A stretch of 64,000 nucleotides of DNA from Eutreptiella sp. 'Long Island Sound 2002' (GCA_964036045.1 OZ038382.1:84543918-84607917); one strand, 5' to 3'. Positions 12,395 through 24,714 are shown, counted from the stretch's first letter. Program-made: numbers and translations. The notes: generated by a model not told the origin, from the sequence alone.

Positions 12395-13175
12395 TTTATA
12401 GTGTTCTCAGCACTGTGTTTTTGATGCACCTCTCCTACTGTTTGCTGCTCGTGTGGGGCTCCTGCTGCTTGTTTTTGACGAGCAAAATGTTTTATTGTCC
12501 AAATACAACCAGTCCAGGATAATCCAAGCCAGAGATAAGCAAGTGGAAGATAAACAGGATCAAAGCATGAAGAAAGGCACTCACAAAGAGTTAGATAACG
12601 ACAACTATCAACAATAGACCACAGCAATTTACATTCAAAGCAACTCAGGATGAAATATTTTTCATGTTTGAGAAGGACTGATTGAGAAACTGCCCCAAGG
12701 GCTCACACTCTTCCATAGTGCCCTCCTGAGATGTGCACTCTTTTTTTCTGGGTCCCGTGGGTGCTGAGGTGGCATGGCTTGTGGCGCTGAGGTCACTGCC
12801 ATGTCAAATGGGAGATTGCTACTTAGCTGGGCTGACTGGGTATTGAACCCAAGACCTCTCAAAAAGAGACGGCCCAGCCCCCTAGGGTGCATACCACTAG
12901 GATAGCTAAGAATTCATGACAAAACATACATAAATTCATAGCCTCTGCTTTCAGTATATCAGTGCCTCAGTCACCCAGGAAAAGATGTTTTAGTGCATAT
13001 AGCTTGGACATTAAGGGGTCCACACAACATCCTGATTTAGTGTTTGGTTCTATAGGTCAAAATGTGTTATCCCCCATTTAGGTTAGGCAAACACTAAGAT
13101 CAAAATGCAAGAGTGCTTAGGGCATCTCTAATATAACTAATGTATACCCTAAAGCATTTGAAAAGCACTTTCTCT
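12395..13175 (-). repeat. Dispersed repeat R, longest copy, containing a tRNA-like block
   Basis: The segment from about 12710 to 13175 matches 49470-49935 in the same orientation, and 12395-12830 matches 45425-45872 in inverted orientation. Both the 12.4-kb and 49.5-kb copies end just after AAAGCACTTT, so that is a real right boundary. The tRNA-like block at 12834-12912 reads on the minus strand. No protein is encoded. It may be a tRNA-derived SINE inside a longer non-autonomous element; class uncertain. Confidence 0.6.
12834..12912 (-). repeat. tRNA-like (SINE-type) block, copy 1
   Basis: On the minus strand an A-box-like TAGCTATCCTAGTGG is followed by a B-box-like GGTTCAATACC. I see no complete cloverleaf, so a tRNA-derived SINE head is more likely than a working tRNA gene. 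Matching blocks lie at 46899-46985 and 49588-49674, where the T-arm CTGGGTTCAATACCCAG is perfect. Confidence 0.55.
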
Positions 13176-13179
13176 TACT

Positions 13180-13832
13180 CCCTCCCTGTGCTGTGGTGGC
13201 CACCACTGTCGTATTCTCAGGAAAAAGGGATTTTTTCTTTGCCTTTCCTTGGTTTCCACACCTACTTTAAAATATCCATAGCTTCCCTTACACTGGAAAA
13301 GAGCGCTTTACCGTGGCCAGCGACTCTTGCTGCATTGTTCATGACAACTTCTAACAGAAAGCTGAGCGCTCTTGGCGCTGCAGGGGTTCCTGTGGCTTGG
13401 TGGGGTTAGAATAGGGCATGCAAAGAACATATGGATATGCATCTCTTCCTCCAAGCTGCAGGGTAACACAACCCAATGCCAGACTCCCGTAGGATGCTCG
13501 ACTTAGGTCTCATGGAACCTGATGCAGAGACCTCACCTATGATTTTACGGGGAGTAGTCCGGCCATAACTGAAACACCGCACAATTGGTCGCCAGATTGT
13601 CGATCGACGAAATGGTCGCACCAAATCAACAGGACATTTGAATTTGCAGCCGCAATGTCAACACCTGTGCCCGAAACGTTCCACTCCGCCTGGATTAACA
13701 TTCAATTTGATAATCCTGGTTCGTTGTAACGTTACAGTTGTTCTGTCAGAAAAACCAATCAAATGTCGCACCAATTGGTCTGTTGATTGATTTGCGCCTG
13801 TTGCTGCTTTTTTTGCTTAGCTGTGCCTAAGG
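13180..13832. other. Unassigned spacer
   Basis: No gene is apparent. It contains ATTGGTCG/CGACGAAATGGT-like pieces near 13580-13625 and CACCAATTGGT near 13770, related to the palindromic motif found downstream at 14350, 14905 and 15098. Confidence 0.35.
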
Positions 13833-14717
13833 ATGTTCTCTGACGACAGTACAGACGACAGTACATCCTCTTCTTCGTCATCATCAGAAAAGGTCAAGGT
13901 GGACGTTCGAGCTGAGCAAGAATCAGAGCTTGAAGACGCCAATGAAGAAGCTGCAGATGAAGAGCAGGAAGAGGAGGAACAGGACGAAGAAGACGAGGAA
14001 GACGAGGACCCCAACCTTTCGCCTACACAAGTGACCGTGGACAGCAGTGAAATCTTCAACACCTTTGCAAGTGTGTTACATCGTCAGCCGATGTTCAAAT
14101 GGGCAGATGTCTCAGGTGCAGTGTCAGAGCTCTCCTGCATCCCACAGACCTTGACTGATGCAATAGCAAACTTGCTGGGGAACATCCGGTGAGGTCCAAG
14201 AGCAAGTGCACTGGTTTGCGAGTCGGTCCAGGCACCACCGAGGAGACGTTTGAAGTGGTGATTGACGACGTGGTGCTGGAGTATACCACCGTGGTTGTAG
14301 TTGGTTCGTGCAAGATGCTGGAAGTATGTCCCAAAAGGTGTGTTGAATCGTCAAGACGTTTGGTTCGACGATTGGTTGCACAATCGTTGAGCCAGTGGCT
14401 TCAACGTTTTGCTGCTGTATCCTTCAGTGTCTTCGGCGACGCGAACAGTGCTGCACACGCACGAAGCATGGCACCTCGCAACGACAATGGTATTCAAGGT
14501 CCGGCCGCACCGCAAGCAGCGTCTGTATCTGATTTTGATTCATCCACCCGGTTGTGTGAAAGTTGAGACAGAGAATGATGAGAAGGGGAAGGAGAAGGAG
14601 AATGGTGAACTGTCTGCTCGGTTGGACGCACTCGGAGCACGTGTGCGCTGTCTTGAGGACAATTTGGCTGCAATGTTCCCACCGGCAAAGAGGAAGAAGA
14701 GCAGTGCTTCAGACTAA
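13833..14717 (+). pseudogene. Small spliced gene, acidic N-terminus and coiled-coil C-terminus, function unknown
   Basis: Exon 1 begins at an ATG at 13833 and encodes a Ser/Asp/Glu-rich acidic stretch and a short folded segment (to about 14190). A slightly offset frame continues with GLRVGPGTTEETFEV and LEYTTVVVVG to about 14338. A plausible intron follows: donor AAAG/GTGTGTTG at about 14338 and acceptor TATCCTTCAG at about 14428. It holds an imperfect palindrome around CGACGATTGGTT. The last exon (to 14717) encodes HEAWHLATTMVFKVRP, an EK-rich coiled coil and a basic tail PPAKRKK that could be a nuclear signal. The frame break near 14190 suggests a second intron or decay. I do not recognise the family; it may belong to an unrecognised DNA transposon. 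Confidence 0.45.
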
Positions 14718-14888
14718 GAGGAAGGTTAAGAATGGTGCCTCTGTTCGATTTCAGTTTCAGATTTTGTTGCACATCCCAAATTCTCTGCAAATTGTTATGT
14801 GAACAACCAATGGCTGCCTTGTGTGTCTGTGCCACATGTATGAGAGATGTGTGAGGTATGTGTAACACAGTCTTACAATCTGAACGAA

Positions 14889-15320
14889 AGGAACCAGAAA
14901 CTAGACATCGAACCAATCGTCGCGCCGATTGGTGCTACGTTTGATTCGACGATTGGTTCCACATTTTTTCACTCTGCAAACGGGCTCCAAGCATGCAGAA
15001 AATAAAGTTCTATCATTCCTTGGAAGAAAGGTCTGAGACACAGAGTGGATGTTGTAGACAGTCCAAAAAAAAGAACAAAAGCAACCAGAAACTAAACGTC
15101 GAACCAATCGTCGCGCCAACTGGAGCGAGGTTTGGTTCAACGATCCCTGGCATATTTTTTCACTGTGAAAACTGCCTGGAAGCATGCAGAAACACACTAT
15201 CTAGTATTGTTTGGCAGAAACATCTGAGACGCACAGTGGATGTCGGAAAGATGATTCAAATATGCACAAAAGCAACCGGAAAGGTTGAACCAACCGTTGC
15301 ACATTCCAAAGGTATCACAG
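14889..15320. repeat. 193-bp tandem repeat, about 2.2 copies, with imperfect palindromes
   Basis: Units start near 14891, 15084 and 15277. Each opens with an ACCAGAAACTA-like stretch and then GAACCAATCGTCGCGCC (GAACCAACCGTTGC in the third), and shares CAAGCATGCAGAAA or GGAAGCATGCAGAAA. In unit 1, GAACCAATCGTCG is answered by CGACGATTGGTTC about 30 bp on. The same inverted motif lies in the intron at 14338-14428. Confidence 0.6.
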
Positions 15321-15329
15321 CCTACTACC

Positions 15330-16516
15330 TACAATAACAGTGCAGGAGAGGAAGAAACACACAGAAAATTCGTACAGCTGACAAAGAGGTTGAGAAAACT
15401 CTAAGAGCTGAATCAATGGAACCTGTCGGCGGGACATTCATAGTTTTGGCCACTTTTTGCACGGTAAAATCAAAGGTATCCTGATACTGGGGCGAGGGCT
15501 CGACGATTCAATTAGAATTGCCCCTTGGAGGGGTCTTGGCTCCCGTTCAGTCTCCTGCTGCTTCTTTTTGGCCCGAACAGCGGCCTACTCAGCGACGCTT
15601 TGCGAGGATATCTGTACAATAGAGGAATGGAAGGATGAGTGACGAATCCACGCACACGCGAAACGACAACACCTAAATCCGTCAAATGACGGCCTACAGT
15701 TTTTCTGAATGCACATACCTGAACAGAATCTAATTATGCATCAGATGCACATTTTGATAAAATTAGTGGTCATCTCCTGATTTTTTAAATCAGGAAATTC
15801 CCACGTAGAAAACGACGGCGCGCGGTAGCGGGTCTTAGCGAAGAGCCGGAGAACAAATAATTAATAAGATTATAAACGTATGTTACGCATAATGACGAAA
15901 ATGACGAAACACACATAGATAAATAAACATAAAGATTCCACCCACACTGACACAAATAATTCAAGATTCGGGAATTGGGAAATCAACAGAAGGACTTCAA
16001 TGAATCAGGTATAAACCACAGATGTGCTCGTCTCGTATGCAGCATGCACATTGCTCGTCTCGTGTCTCCGTGAACGTGCCTTGTAGCAGAGCTAACAAAC
16101 GATAGAGGGATAGATTAGAAGATTGCAGATGATTGGAGGTAAGTTCGGTGTGATTAGAAATACACACATATGCATATCCTCGTCTTTTTGCTTTTTCCAT
16201 CACCTTGCCTCACTCTCCAGTGGTGAGTAAGGTAGGTAAGCCCAGGTGGGGCCACCCCCTGGTGGAGTTCGTGATTGTGGTTAAGATTGGTAGAAAAAAG
16301 AAAAAATGCACAGGGTTGTTACAGTACTCGTGCATGCTCATGCATTCACACACGCATTTAACGGTAGGCCACGCGTGGTGCGCTCGGTACAACCCTTGTT
16401 TAGGTTACCCAGGGGCTCCACCCCACGTTGTATAAGGAAACGGTTGGAGTTCCTTAAGCTTGCTTGCTTGTACTGGTGTTTGAGGACAGTGTATTATAGG
16501 TCTACCTGAGAAGCGT
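15330..16516. other. AT-richer spacer, no gene seen
   Basis: No reading frame above background and no recognised element. It ends at a GGTA-rich stretch and the AGGT tetranucleotide run taken as the LINE 3' tail. Confidence 0.4.
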
Positions 16517-16540
16517 AGAGGTAGGTAGGTAGGTCGCCTC

Positions 16541-19108
16541 CGGACTGCGGTTGCCCCGCAGGGGGGTCTTACCAAAGGGGCTTTTGCTCACCCACCCACA
16601 GCCCTACTGCACGTGCCCCCACAACGCGGCTCCCCCACATGGGGGAAGGGCGCGGTCGCCGCGAGCAGTACCCTACAGCGGGTTCTGCCCAGAGAGGTAA
16701 CCCATGTTCGACCAAAGTCTCACATTCCCCTCCTTCGGGCGGATGATACGCGGGGGAAGGGTCCCATTGCACATCCTCATCAACCTCCGGATTCTGGGGC
16801 CCAGGGGCCGCGAGCCAGGCCAAAGGCCCTGTCCTGCAGGCACCCCCACCTGGGTTGATTTTCAGTAGGCGTGAGGCGACTTGAAGAAGCACATGCTACG
16901 GGACTCGCATGCCGTGGCGCACACTCACGCCTCCTGACTCGGTCGAGTTTGCGCTCTCCCGGGGGGCCGGGGCTTCGAAGTAGGTCGTCGTGGCTGTTTG
17001 GTGGGTCGTTTGACGGTTCGGCATAGTTTGTTAATGTTGGTTGGTCAGTTGCGTGATGGTAGAGTCTCGATTTTGTTCGTGGGTATGGTCGTCGGCGGGC
17101 GTTGCGCACCACGGTGCCGCCATCCCGTTGGACGCCCTTCCCGTTTCGACCCGTGCACGCCTGGCTGGTTTGGTGTGGGCCGGGTTGCGTGTGGTCTGTT
17201 TACGGTCATGTGGCGGCCGCAGCTGCCCCGTGGTTGGTGCGCGGTTGTCTTGGCCGCCTCATGGTCGGCTAGGTTCGCGTGGGTTCCGTCGCCTGCTGCC
17301 GGTGGTCGTATTGCCAAATCCTGTCTATGTAGCTGGCACATCTGTGTCGGTGCTGGCTAGTTGCGTCTTGGTTTGTCCAAGTGTAGTGTAATGTAGTATG
17401 TTAACCTTGGTTGGTCGTGTTCGTGGTGGTAGAGTTACGGTGTTGTGTCGTGTTTGTGGTAATGGTAATCGGCTGGCGTGGCACACCACGGTGTCGCCAA
17501 CCTGTCAGACGCTGTTGCCGTATCCACCCATGCATGTCCGGCTAGTTTGGTGTTGGCCGGCTTGTGTGTGGTCTGTTTATGGTCACGTCGTGGCCGCTGC
17601 AGTGGTTCTGTTGGTGCGTGGTCGTGGTAGCCGCCACTTGGTTCGTTTGTTCGGCGTTGGTTCTTTGGCGCTGCAGCAGGCGCTTGCGCAGTCGGATCTT
17701 GTGCGCGTAGGTGCCTTGCTTGTTTCAGCGTTGGTTGGTGCCAGTTGCGTGGGGCGGGCATGGTTTGTTTTTACTGTGCGCCGTCCCCCCACCGTGGGGG
17801 AGAGAAGTAATGATAAGTGGTTTGACCGCTGCAAAAAGTTTTCAAATTCGGTGCGGCTTTCCCTGTCCCGCCCTGGCAGCGTTACATGCACAACCCATCA
17901 TCCGGTACTTCGCGGTGCCCTTTGGCCGTCCTTTCAGCTTCGTCTGTGCCATTCATATGCACACCCCCGTCGATGGCAAGGCCCCGTCAGTCCCCCTTGG
18001 TGCGTCCTCGTGCGCCTCATGGGAGCTCCAGGGTGCTGTTCCGGCTTGGTGGTGCGGTGCTATTGCTCGTGTCTGCCTGCCTGCCGTGCGTCGTATCGTG
18101 CCGTGTTTCGCGGGTTATGTGGCTGGTGTGTCTGTGTCGCAGTGCTGAGTTTGGCGGTTAGGATGGTTAGGGCGGCTCGGTTCGTGCCTTGGTGCCGGGA
18201 TGTTCCGTCCGGCGTGGCGGGCTGGGCTCAGCGTAACACATCCGTGCCTGCTGGCAGGGGTCGGCGTGGCCCCGTGTGGCGAGCCCGTGGTCCCTTGCGT
18301 GGCCCGGGTGGGGTTCCGGTGGAAAGGAATACTGGGCAGTGTTTCAGCCCCCCTCTCGCTTCTTGACGCTGTCCGCGTTCTGCGGGTACCATTCTCGCAG
18401 GCTAGTTGCATCGAATCCCCCCCAGTGTCCCAGGCGTTTCATTCTCTCAGAGGAGGTGCTCCCCGGTCCCCGCGGTGCACGTATCCCTTGATTCTTGCCT
18501 TGGAAGGTAACATTCTGGACGATTGTTCGATACCATTCCCGTGGTCATCAGCCCAGCCATGGTTCCAGCATGTTTGGCTGGCCACTTGGCCCGGCCCCTT
18601 GCGGGTCCGGTTCGAGGGAGAGGAGGGTCCGGTTGGAAGGACGGGTCCCAGTTTGGCGCCGCCCCTTTCTCTGTTGCAGGCGGGTTACGGGGGTCTTGGA
18701 AGCGTGGCCCCCGCCAGGGGGATGTGGGAGGAAGTCGTTGGGCTTTTGTTCGTGTTCGACACCATGAGCTGCTAAGGCTAGCCTCTACTCTTCGGGTGTC
18801 CGTTGCACGTGCCGGGCAGGTTGACTTCTTTCCTGCCGGTGTGTCCGACCGAACGGCATTGCTGGATCGTGTTGCGCGGCCGTTTTACGAGCGGGTCCTC
18901 TTGAGCAAGGTTGGCGTGTACCGAGTCCTCGCGGCTGACGGCTGACCCCGCAGCCGTTGGTATGACGTCCATCGTCGGGTCCTCTGGTGGGAGGAGGTGA
19001 TCCCGCGGACGCCGTGTCGTCTCCTCCCTCGCGTATGGCCCGTGCGGCACTCGCGTCGCGCGTGTGTGGCGGTGCGTCGTCGCTGCAGGTCCTGTGGCCG
19101 GCTGCGGC
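16541..19108 (-). other. LINE 3' region with a diverged ~370-bp tandem duplication
   Basis: No coding signal. Two diverged copies of about 370 bp begin near 17026 and 17395; both share TTGGTTGGTC, GGTGGTAGAGT, CACCACGGTG and GTGTGGTCTGTTTA blocks in the same order. The AGGT run at 16517-16540 lies just beyond and is read as the LINE tail. Confidence 0.45.
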
Positions 19109-20161
19109 TCAGGACCCTGGGGGGTTTCCCACGCGTTGCACAAGGGCGCTGCGGAGGGCACTGAAGATTTCGTGCACAAGGGTCGCGTGTGCCGCCTGGG
19201 CCTCCGTTTCAGTGCGAATGGTCGGCTGCAGTTGCTCGCCCAGCGCCAGGGCCCGGAACTGGTGAATCGCGAAGACAGGGCACAGGTTGGGCGCAGTGGG
19301 GGTCTCTTCTGTCCGTTCCAGGATGGCTTCCAACTGCTGCCGGCCGTCGAGGTAGAACCCCCATGTCGTTGACCATAACCTGGTCTGTGGCAAGCGGCGC
19401 CGCGCCCACCGCCAGAGGCAGTAGAGGGCATGGCCTGGGTGCCAGGTGCTGGCCGTCCCCGACAGGATGGCCGTCAGGGGGTCCGGGGGCTGGTCGCTGA
19501 GCAGGGCGCTGGGGCTGTCCGGCAGGGCCGTGGTCGCCGGGTGCATGGAGTCCACGGCCTCCAGGCTCCAATGGCTCTCCTGCGGGTGCAGGATGATCCG
19601 CACTTGGTAGTAGTGGCCATTCCCCAACACGATCATGGTGATGGTGCTGGGGTCACATTCGCGCGGTGGGGGCGCTGTGCGCGCCGTCCCCAGGTAACGC
19701 GCCTCCAGGCTCGTGAGGTTACGCCCCCCATCGCGGGTGGTCCCGCTTTCCCATGCCGCCAGGCCTTCTTGCGGTGGGATGCGGAGGGCTTCGGGCCTTG
19801 GCGGCGGAACGGCCCGTTCCCGGCCTTCGGTGCTGGGCGCGGCCCTGGGGTCCGTCGGTTGTGCTATGAGCATGTGTACCCAGCCCAGGTGTGGGACCCA
19901 CACGCCCCCCTGGGCTGGTTCGTGGGTGTTGGACCACCAGATCCACGCTTTAACAAGGTCGTCTGAGACCTGTGCCCCGGGGGTGACGAGCGCCTGGAGC
20001 TGCCGCACAAAGATTTCGGTTGTTGCGGTGTGTGGTAGGGGGACCACGGCGAAGAGCCTGTTCGGGTTGACGTCACGGAGGTGTTCCACCTGCTCGCTCG
20101 AGGTTGTGGAAGCGTGGATGCCGTAGAGTGCTGTCAGTTCCGCGTCTTCGAAGGGACCCAT
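19109..20161 (-). pseudogene. Ulp1-like (C48) cysteine peptidase domain of the LINE second ORF
   Basis: The 350-codon frame contains GHYYQVRIILHPQESHWSLEAVDSM, which I split as GHYYQVRII and SHWSLEAVD. The SHW and VD positions fit the His and Asp of SUMO-peptidase-type proteins. Downstream, LPQTRLWSTTWGFY aligns with the usual Q...xCGx block, but the nucleophile position reads TGG (Trp) instead of Cys. C48 peptidases cleave SUMO-like tags or polyproteins; this copy would be inactive if the alignment is right. The assignment rests on motif spacing only. Confidence 0.45.
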
Positions 20162-23100
20162 TCCCCTTTGCTGCGGTGGCCCTCGAAGTGGGGGGGGGCA
20201 TGGTCAGCCGGTCATGGTCCAGCGTGGCGCTAGTCGGGGAGGGGTGCCGTCAGGTGGTGCTAGGGTGTCCCCCAGGCACGTACTCCGTGGAGGGTTCCCG
20301 TTGCTGGGGCACCGAGCAGGTCGTGGCGGCGGGCAGTGGGTCAGCTGACTCCTGAGGGCTGGAGGTCTCTGTCATTTCTGTGTCCGCCCTTGGGCCGCTC
20401 GCGTCGTGCCCCTGTTTTTGGGACGTGCCTTCCGTGCCTTGGCGGTTTTGGGGCTGTGAAGGGGGGCTGTCCCCCCGTCCTCTGCGCAGGCCTTGGGTCG
20501 GCCGCAGGCTCCCTTCGCCGCGTTTTTCAATAGTTGTTCACTTTAAGCTCCAAACCGCTCCCTGGACCGCGTGTTCGTGGCGTGTGGTCCCCCCGACAGC
20601 AGGTCGGCCGCTGACCCTGGGAGGGAGGCGGCAGATGAGCTGGACGCTCCGTCTGCCGCCCGGCCGGGGCCCGCCTGAAGCGCTGCCTGTCACTCGCGCT
20701 CAACTGGCGTGAGAATGGTGGGGATGAGTGCCCGTTCGGTGCGTGGCCTCTTGGACTGGCGTCAGGGATCGGTGGTAGATGACGTCCGTTGGGCGTGGGG
20801 GTCGCAGGGGCCCCTGTGGTCCCTGTCCATACCCTCATGGAAGACGACTCGCCGTGCCGCGGGAGGCGGCATGCAGCTCCGGCGACGGGATCGGCCAGGG
20901 TTCCTCGTCTCCTGGCGTTGTCTCGGCGTGCCGCCTTGCATCCGTGAGGTGTGAGGACTGTCGAGGCCTCTTCGCGGGGCGAACGGTCGCAGGGCCTTCT
21001 GTATGCGCCAGAGGGAGAACCCATCCAGGGTGGTGGCCCCCGTGGGCGTTCGGGCAAGTTACGGCGCGCCGCCTGCCTGGGAGGCTCGGGGACGTGCTGG
21101 GGCCGCGGCCGCCAGTGGCGTGTCCTTGGTGGCCCGCTGACCCAGGGATGTCCCAGATGTTGTGCTCCTGCATGATCGCACGGATGCGCAGGGCGGCGCG
21201 CTGGTGCCACTGCCAATGGAGTCCATTCATTTCATCCGGGTTGTAGGCCCCCATATGCGCCATCAGCCGGATGGCCACATAGTGACATTGGCCGGGGTGG
21301 TGCATAGTGGCGGGGGGCCTGTGCCCCGTCCGATGGCCAAACGTGATGTCTGCCGTGGTGCGGGTTCCCTCCGCGAGGCGGCGGGACCGCGAAGTAAGCA
21401 GCCATCAGATGCTGACTGCCAGGGCGAGCTGCTCCCCTGCAGTAAGCCTGGGGATCCATAGGCCGAGGTCTCGGGCCGCCGCTTGTTCCGCTTTGTCGCT
21501 GGGGCGTATGGCGTCGCTCTCCAAGCGTGCGTAGTCCAGGTGTCCCCGCCCCCAGGGCGGGGGGGTCCCCAGCGGGGGGCCGGTAGGCTCGCTAGCAGTG
21601 TTGGTGGCCGCTTCCACGCGCGCGCCACCTCCTGGGGCGCCGCGCTCGTCCGTCGTCCGGTCCGCTGCTCCGCTCGCGGCCGCATGCCCTTCACCTGCAG
21701 CAGTAAGGCTGGAGGTGTGCTTGCGTGGTATTGTGAGGGGTGTGTCTTCCGCATGGTCGCGTCCTGGCTCCGGGTGGACGCGTGGCACCGCTGGTGTTGG
21801 GACTGTGTGCGGGTCACCCATGCAGGACTCTATGAAGTCATCGAAAGAGTCCTCGTCGCGGTTGTGTCCGCTGGGTGACGTTCGCATGCCGGCCGCGCGC
21901 TGGGACGTGTCAGGTGTGGCTCCCCTGGTCTCTGACGTCGGGCGGGTTATCTGGTGGGTCTCGCGGCGGCGCCTCTTCTGGCGTGTTTGCGTCGGCGTGC
22001 CGCGCTAGGTTAGCCAGGTGGGCGGCGCCCGCACGACCTGTGGCTGATGGTGGGTGGAGGCCGTCCTCACACTCGGTGTCCGGCATTGGTCCCTCAGTTT
22101 CCGTGTCAGGCTAGCCAGCGGTCAACGCCTCGCCGCTATCGTGTGCCACTATGTCCGGTGGGTTGGCATGCTGTATTGCCGGCCGGTCCGCTCCCCTGCC
22201 AGGTTCACCAATTGGTGTTGGCGTTGTGGGGGTCCCCGCATTTCCTCCGCGCCCACTGTGGGCTCCCCGCGTTGCAGCTGGGCTGGCAGTGCAGGCGGCT
22301 CTGCTTCATCGTTCGTCGGTTGCGCTGCCTCTCGGGCGTGGCCTTCCGACACGGGCGGCGGCTCGGGTCTGCGTCCTGGGCCCGGTTGCTGCAGGGCGCC
22401 AGCCGGGGGGGTGGTGCGTGCCGGGTCCGGGCCGGGGCCTGGGCCGGGGGCTGGGCGACCAGGAGATGACGGTTCTGTGGGCCTCGCCATCGGCCCGGTT
22501 GGTGGGGCGTGGTGTCGCTGGGGCGCCAGTCCGGTGTGTGTCGTGGCCGGTAGGTCCTCCGTACCGGACGTTGCCGGAGCCTGGGATCTAGGCCCTCGGT
22601 GGGGTCGTGGGTGTGGGGGCGCACGGTATCAGAGGGCCAGGCGGTGGTGGTGTCGGTCGGGGTAGCGGCGTGTGCCTGCGTGGGGGGGTCTTCGGGCAGC
22701 GTGTATGCTGGGCCCGCTGTCGGCCGGTCAGGTGTGCCATGGTGCGAGCGGGGCTCCGGCTCGGCCTGTGTGGCTGCCGCCTGGCTGGCTGCCGGCTGTT
22801 GACCGTGTGCGGACGCGCCGGGTGGTGTTTTAGGTTGTGGGCCTCCTGTGGGGCTCGGGGTCAGCTCCCTGTGCGGGTCTGCAGTGCCAAGGGGTTGTTC
22901 GGGACAGGTGCCGACCGCCCCCGTATTCGTGGGGCTGGGTACGGCTCCGCCTCCGGGAGGTGACGCCCGGTGTCCCTGGATCCCTGTGGCAATGTGGTAT
23001 TGCGGTAGTTGTCGTTGTGCTGCGCGTTTGGACCCACGCTCCTGTCGGGGGCTCCGTGGCGTGCCGGCCCTCGATGGTGCCGGACCCGTCTGTAGTCCGC

Positions 23101-23703
23101 GCGGCGTCGGCAGCGCGCTGTTGGTGTGGTGTGGCGACGGGTGTAGGGGGGGCGGAGGTGGATGGGCTAGAGGACGTGGAGGACGTTGCGGCCGGCGGTG
23201 CTCGGGCGCGTAAAATCGTGGCCCTAGTCGCTGTCGTGGCACGGGACCGGGCTGGGGGGGTGGTGATGGTCGCGGTTCTCCAGGAGGAGAAGAATGTGCT
23301 GTCGAGCCGGGTACCTCTGGCCATCATCCTGGCCACTGCCGCATTGCCGTACGTGCCCGGCTGCAGCGGCAGAACGTGCGGCCGCTGGGCACGCTGTGCC
23401 ATTCGCTGGAGGCTGCGTGGGGAGGGGACGCCCCTCCTCGTGAGGTAGGCCGGCATCAGCCTCTTGGTCGCCCCTGGGGTCATGGCCCCCCCGCTGTGGA
23501 AGAACTCCCCCCCCACGCCGCCATGGGCGCCGCGGGCGATGCCAATCGCCCATTCCGCGTCCCCCACCAGACAGCCGAAGGCGAACGGGAGGCAGGTCGT
23601 GAGGGTGACGACGATGGTGCGGTAGTTGTTGTGGTTCATGGGGGTGACGGGGCCCCAACTGTCTGGCAGATTGCCAATGGGGGGTAGACTGCCCCGTGGC
23701 GCG
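20162..23703 (-). pseudogene. Decayed middle part of the LINE second ORF
   Basis: Minus-strand frames here (20527-21216, 20835-21305, 21405-21887, 22205-23242, 22830-23870) overlap end to end and change phase, as expected for one frameshifted ORF. Pieces with ordinary protein composition are FGCLVGDAEWAIGIARGAHG (near 23520-23590) and AIRLMAHMGAYNPDEMNGL (near 21230-21280); the rest is Pro/Thr/Arg-rich. I recognise no domain. Confidence 0.4.
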
Positions 23704-24153
23704 TCATCGTAATGTTCGTAGTCGGGGACGTAAATCGTGGGGTCCGCCCCCGGGTCTGGCAGCGCCCAGGTTGGTGCGCGCCAACGGGGGCGGGGGGGGT
23801 GGTGACGCCGGGTCCTCGTTGGTAAGGACGTCCAACCACTCAACGTCGGGGCTGTCCTCCCTCCCGCCATCGTTCCGGACGATTTGCTGGATCAGAGTGC
23901 GCAGTGTGTGGAGTGTGAGGTCCTTGTCTTGCGTTTCGCGCGGCGGCGGAGCTGTGCAGAGGGGATACGGTCGCCGGCAAAGTGGGCACAACCAGAAATT
24001 CGCGATGCACAGGCTGCAGAACCAGTGCAGCTGCTTGGTGCCGCCGCAGCCGAGGCCATTGCCACGGAGCGGGTTGCCTTTTTTGTCGTTCATCTCCCAG
24101 CAGACTCCGCACGGGTTTCCCGGCCGCGGATGTGGAGCTTCATTTTCGGGCAT
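23704..24153 (-). pseudogene. RING-like zinc finger at the start of the LINE second ORF
   Basis: From an ATG at 24151-24153 the frame reads a Pro-rich start and then a Cys/His array: CGVC, a CGG turn, LHWFCSLCI and LCPLCRR (about 23958-24122). This spacing fits a RING or RING-like finger, which usually binds ubiquitin-conjugating enzymes. A RING plus an Ulp1-type domain in one retroelement ORF suggests handling of ubiquitin or SUMO-like tags. The start lies about 115 bp after the RT ORF stop. Confidence 0.6.
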
Positions 24154-24268
24154 CCTGAGGAGAGGTATGGTTTGTAGGACGATCGGGCCTCTATACGGGA
24201 GGGAGTGCACGCGCTCCGGGTGGCACAATGGCAGGTGCCTGGTGGTTGCCGCGTGCCCGTGCGTGTGG

Positions 24269-24709
24269 CTAGTCGCTGGTCTGTGCATGTTGGTAGTGGA
24301 CGAGGAGGTTATCATACGTACGGCGGTCGTGGGTTGTTTGTTGTGCTTCCTGTGCGTATACTTGGACGCGGTGCTGTAACTGTGCGCCTGCCCTCTTGTC
24401 GGCGGTGAGCTGCATCTGACGTACTGTGGCCCTAGGTTCCCGAACGTGGTCGGCAATGACCCTGTAGAGTTGGAGTGGCACCGCTCCCCTGAGTACTGCC
24501 TCCTTGATCTCCGGTTGCCGCATCAGGCGCCGAACCTCATTTGCTGCTGGCGTGGCCGGGCCCCATCCAGCGTGTTGTGCTATGCTGTTCTCCGGTGTCC
24601 ACCTGGCCAGGTCGTTTCCCCCTTGGGCTAATGGGCATTGTTTGAAGTGTTCCCACGTTTCTGGCTGTTGGTGATGGCAGGGGCATATGGTGTATTCTGG
24701 GGGTTTGTC
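24269..24709 (-). pseudogene. LINE RT ORF, 3' end (after the DNA transposon)
   Basis: Contains the Cys/His tail typical of plant-type LINE RT proteins: ICPCHHQQPETWEHFKQCPL (about 24640-24700). The frame then runs to a stop at 24269. It is continuous with the LINE part right of the transposon: deleting 24715-31108 plus one TATAC joins ARRG directly to IDKPPEYT. Confidence 0.8.
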
Positions 24710-24714
24710 TATAC
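24710..24714. repeat. Target-site duplication TATAC (left)
   Basis: TATAC directly left of the transposon, repeated at 31109-31113. One copy is needed to restore the LINE frame. Confidence 0.9.

Noticed and set aside
12834-12912. Functional tRNA gene
   Set aside because: The T-arm is good in the other copies, but no acceptor stem or normal anticodon arm is seen, and it recurs in three repeat contexts; SINE-type is more likely.
16998-24379. + strand frames opposite the LINE second ORF (e.g. 17398-18366, 23696-24379)
   Set aside because: Shadows of GC-rich minus-strand coding or of the non-coding 3' region; no domains.
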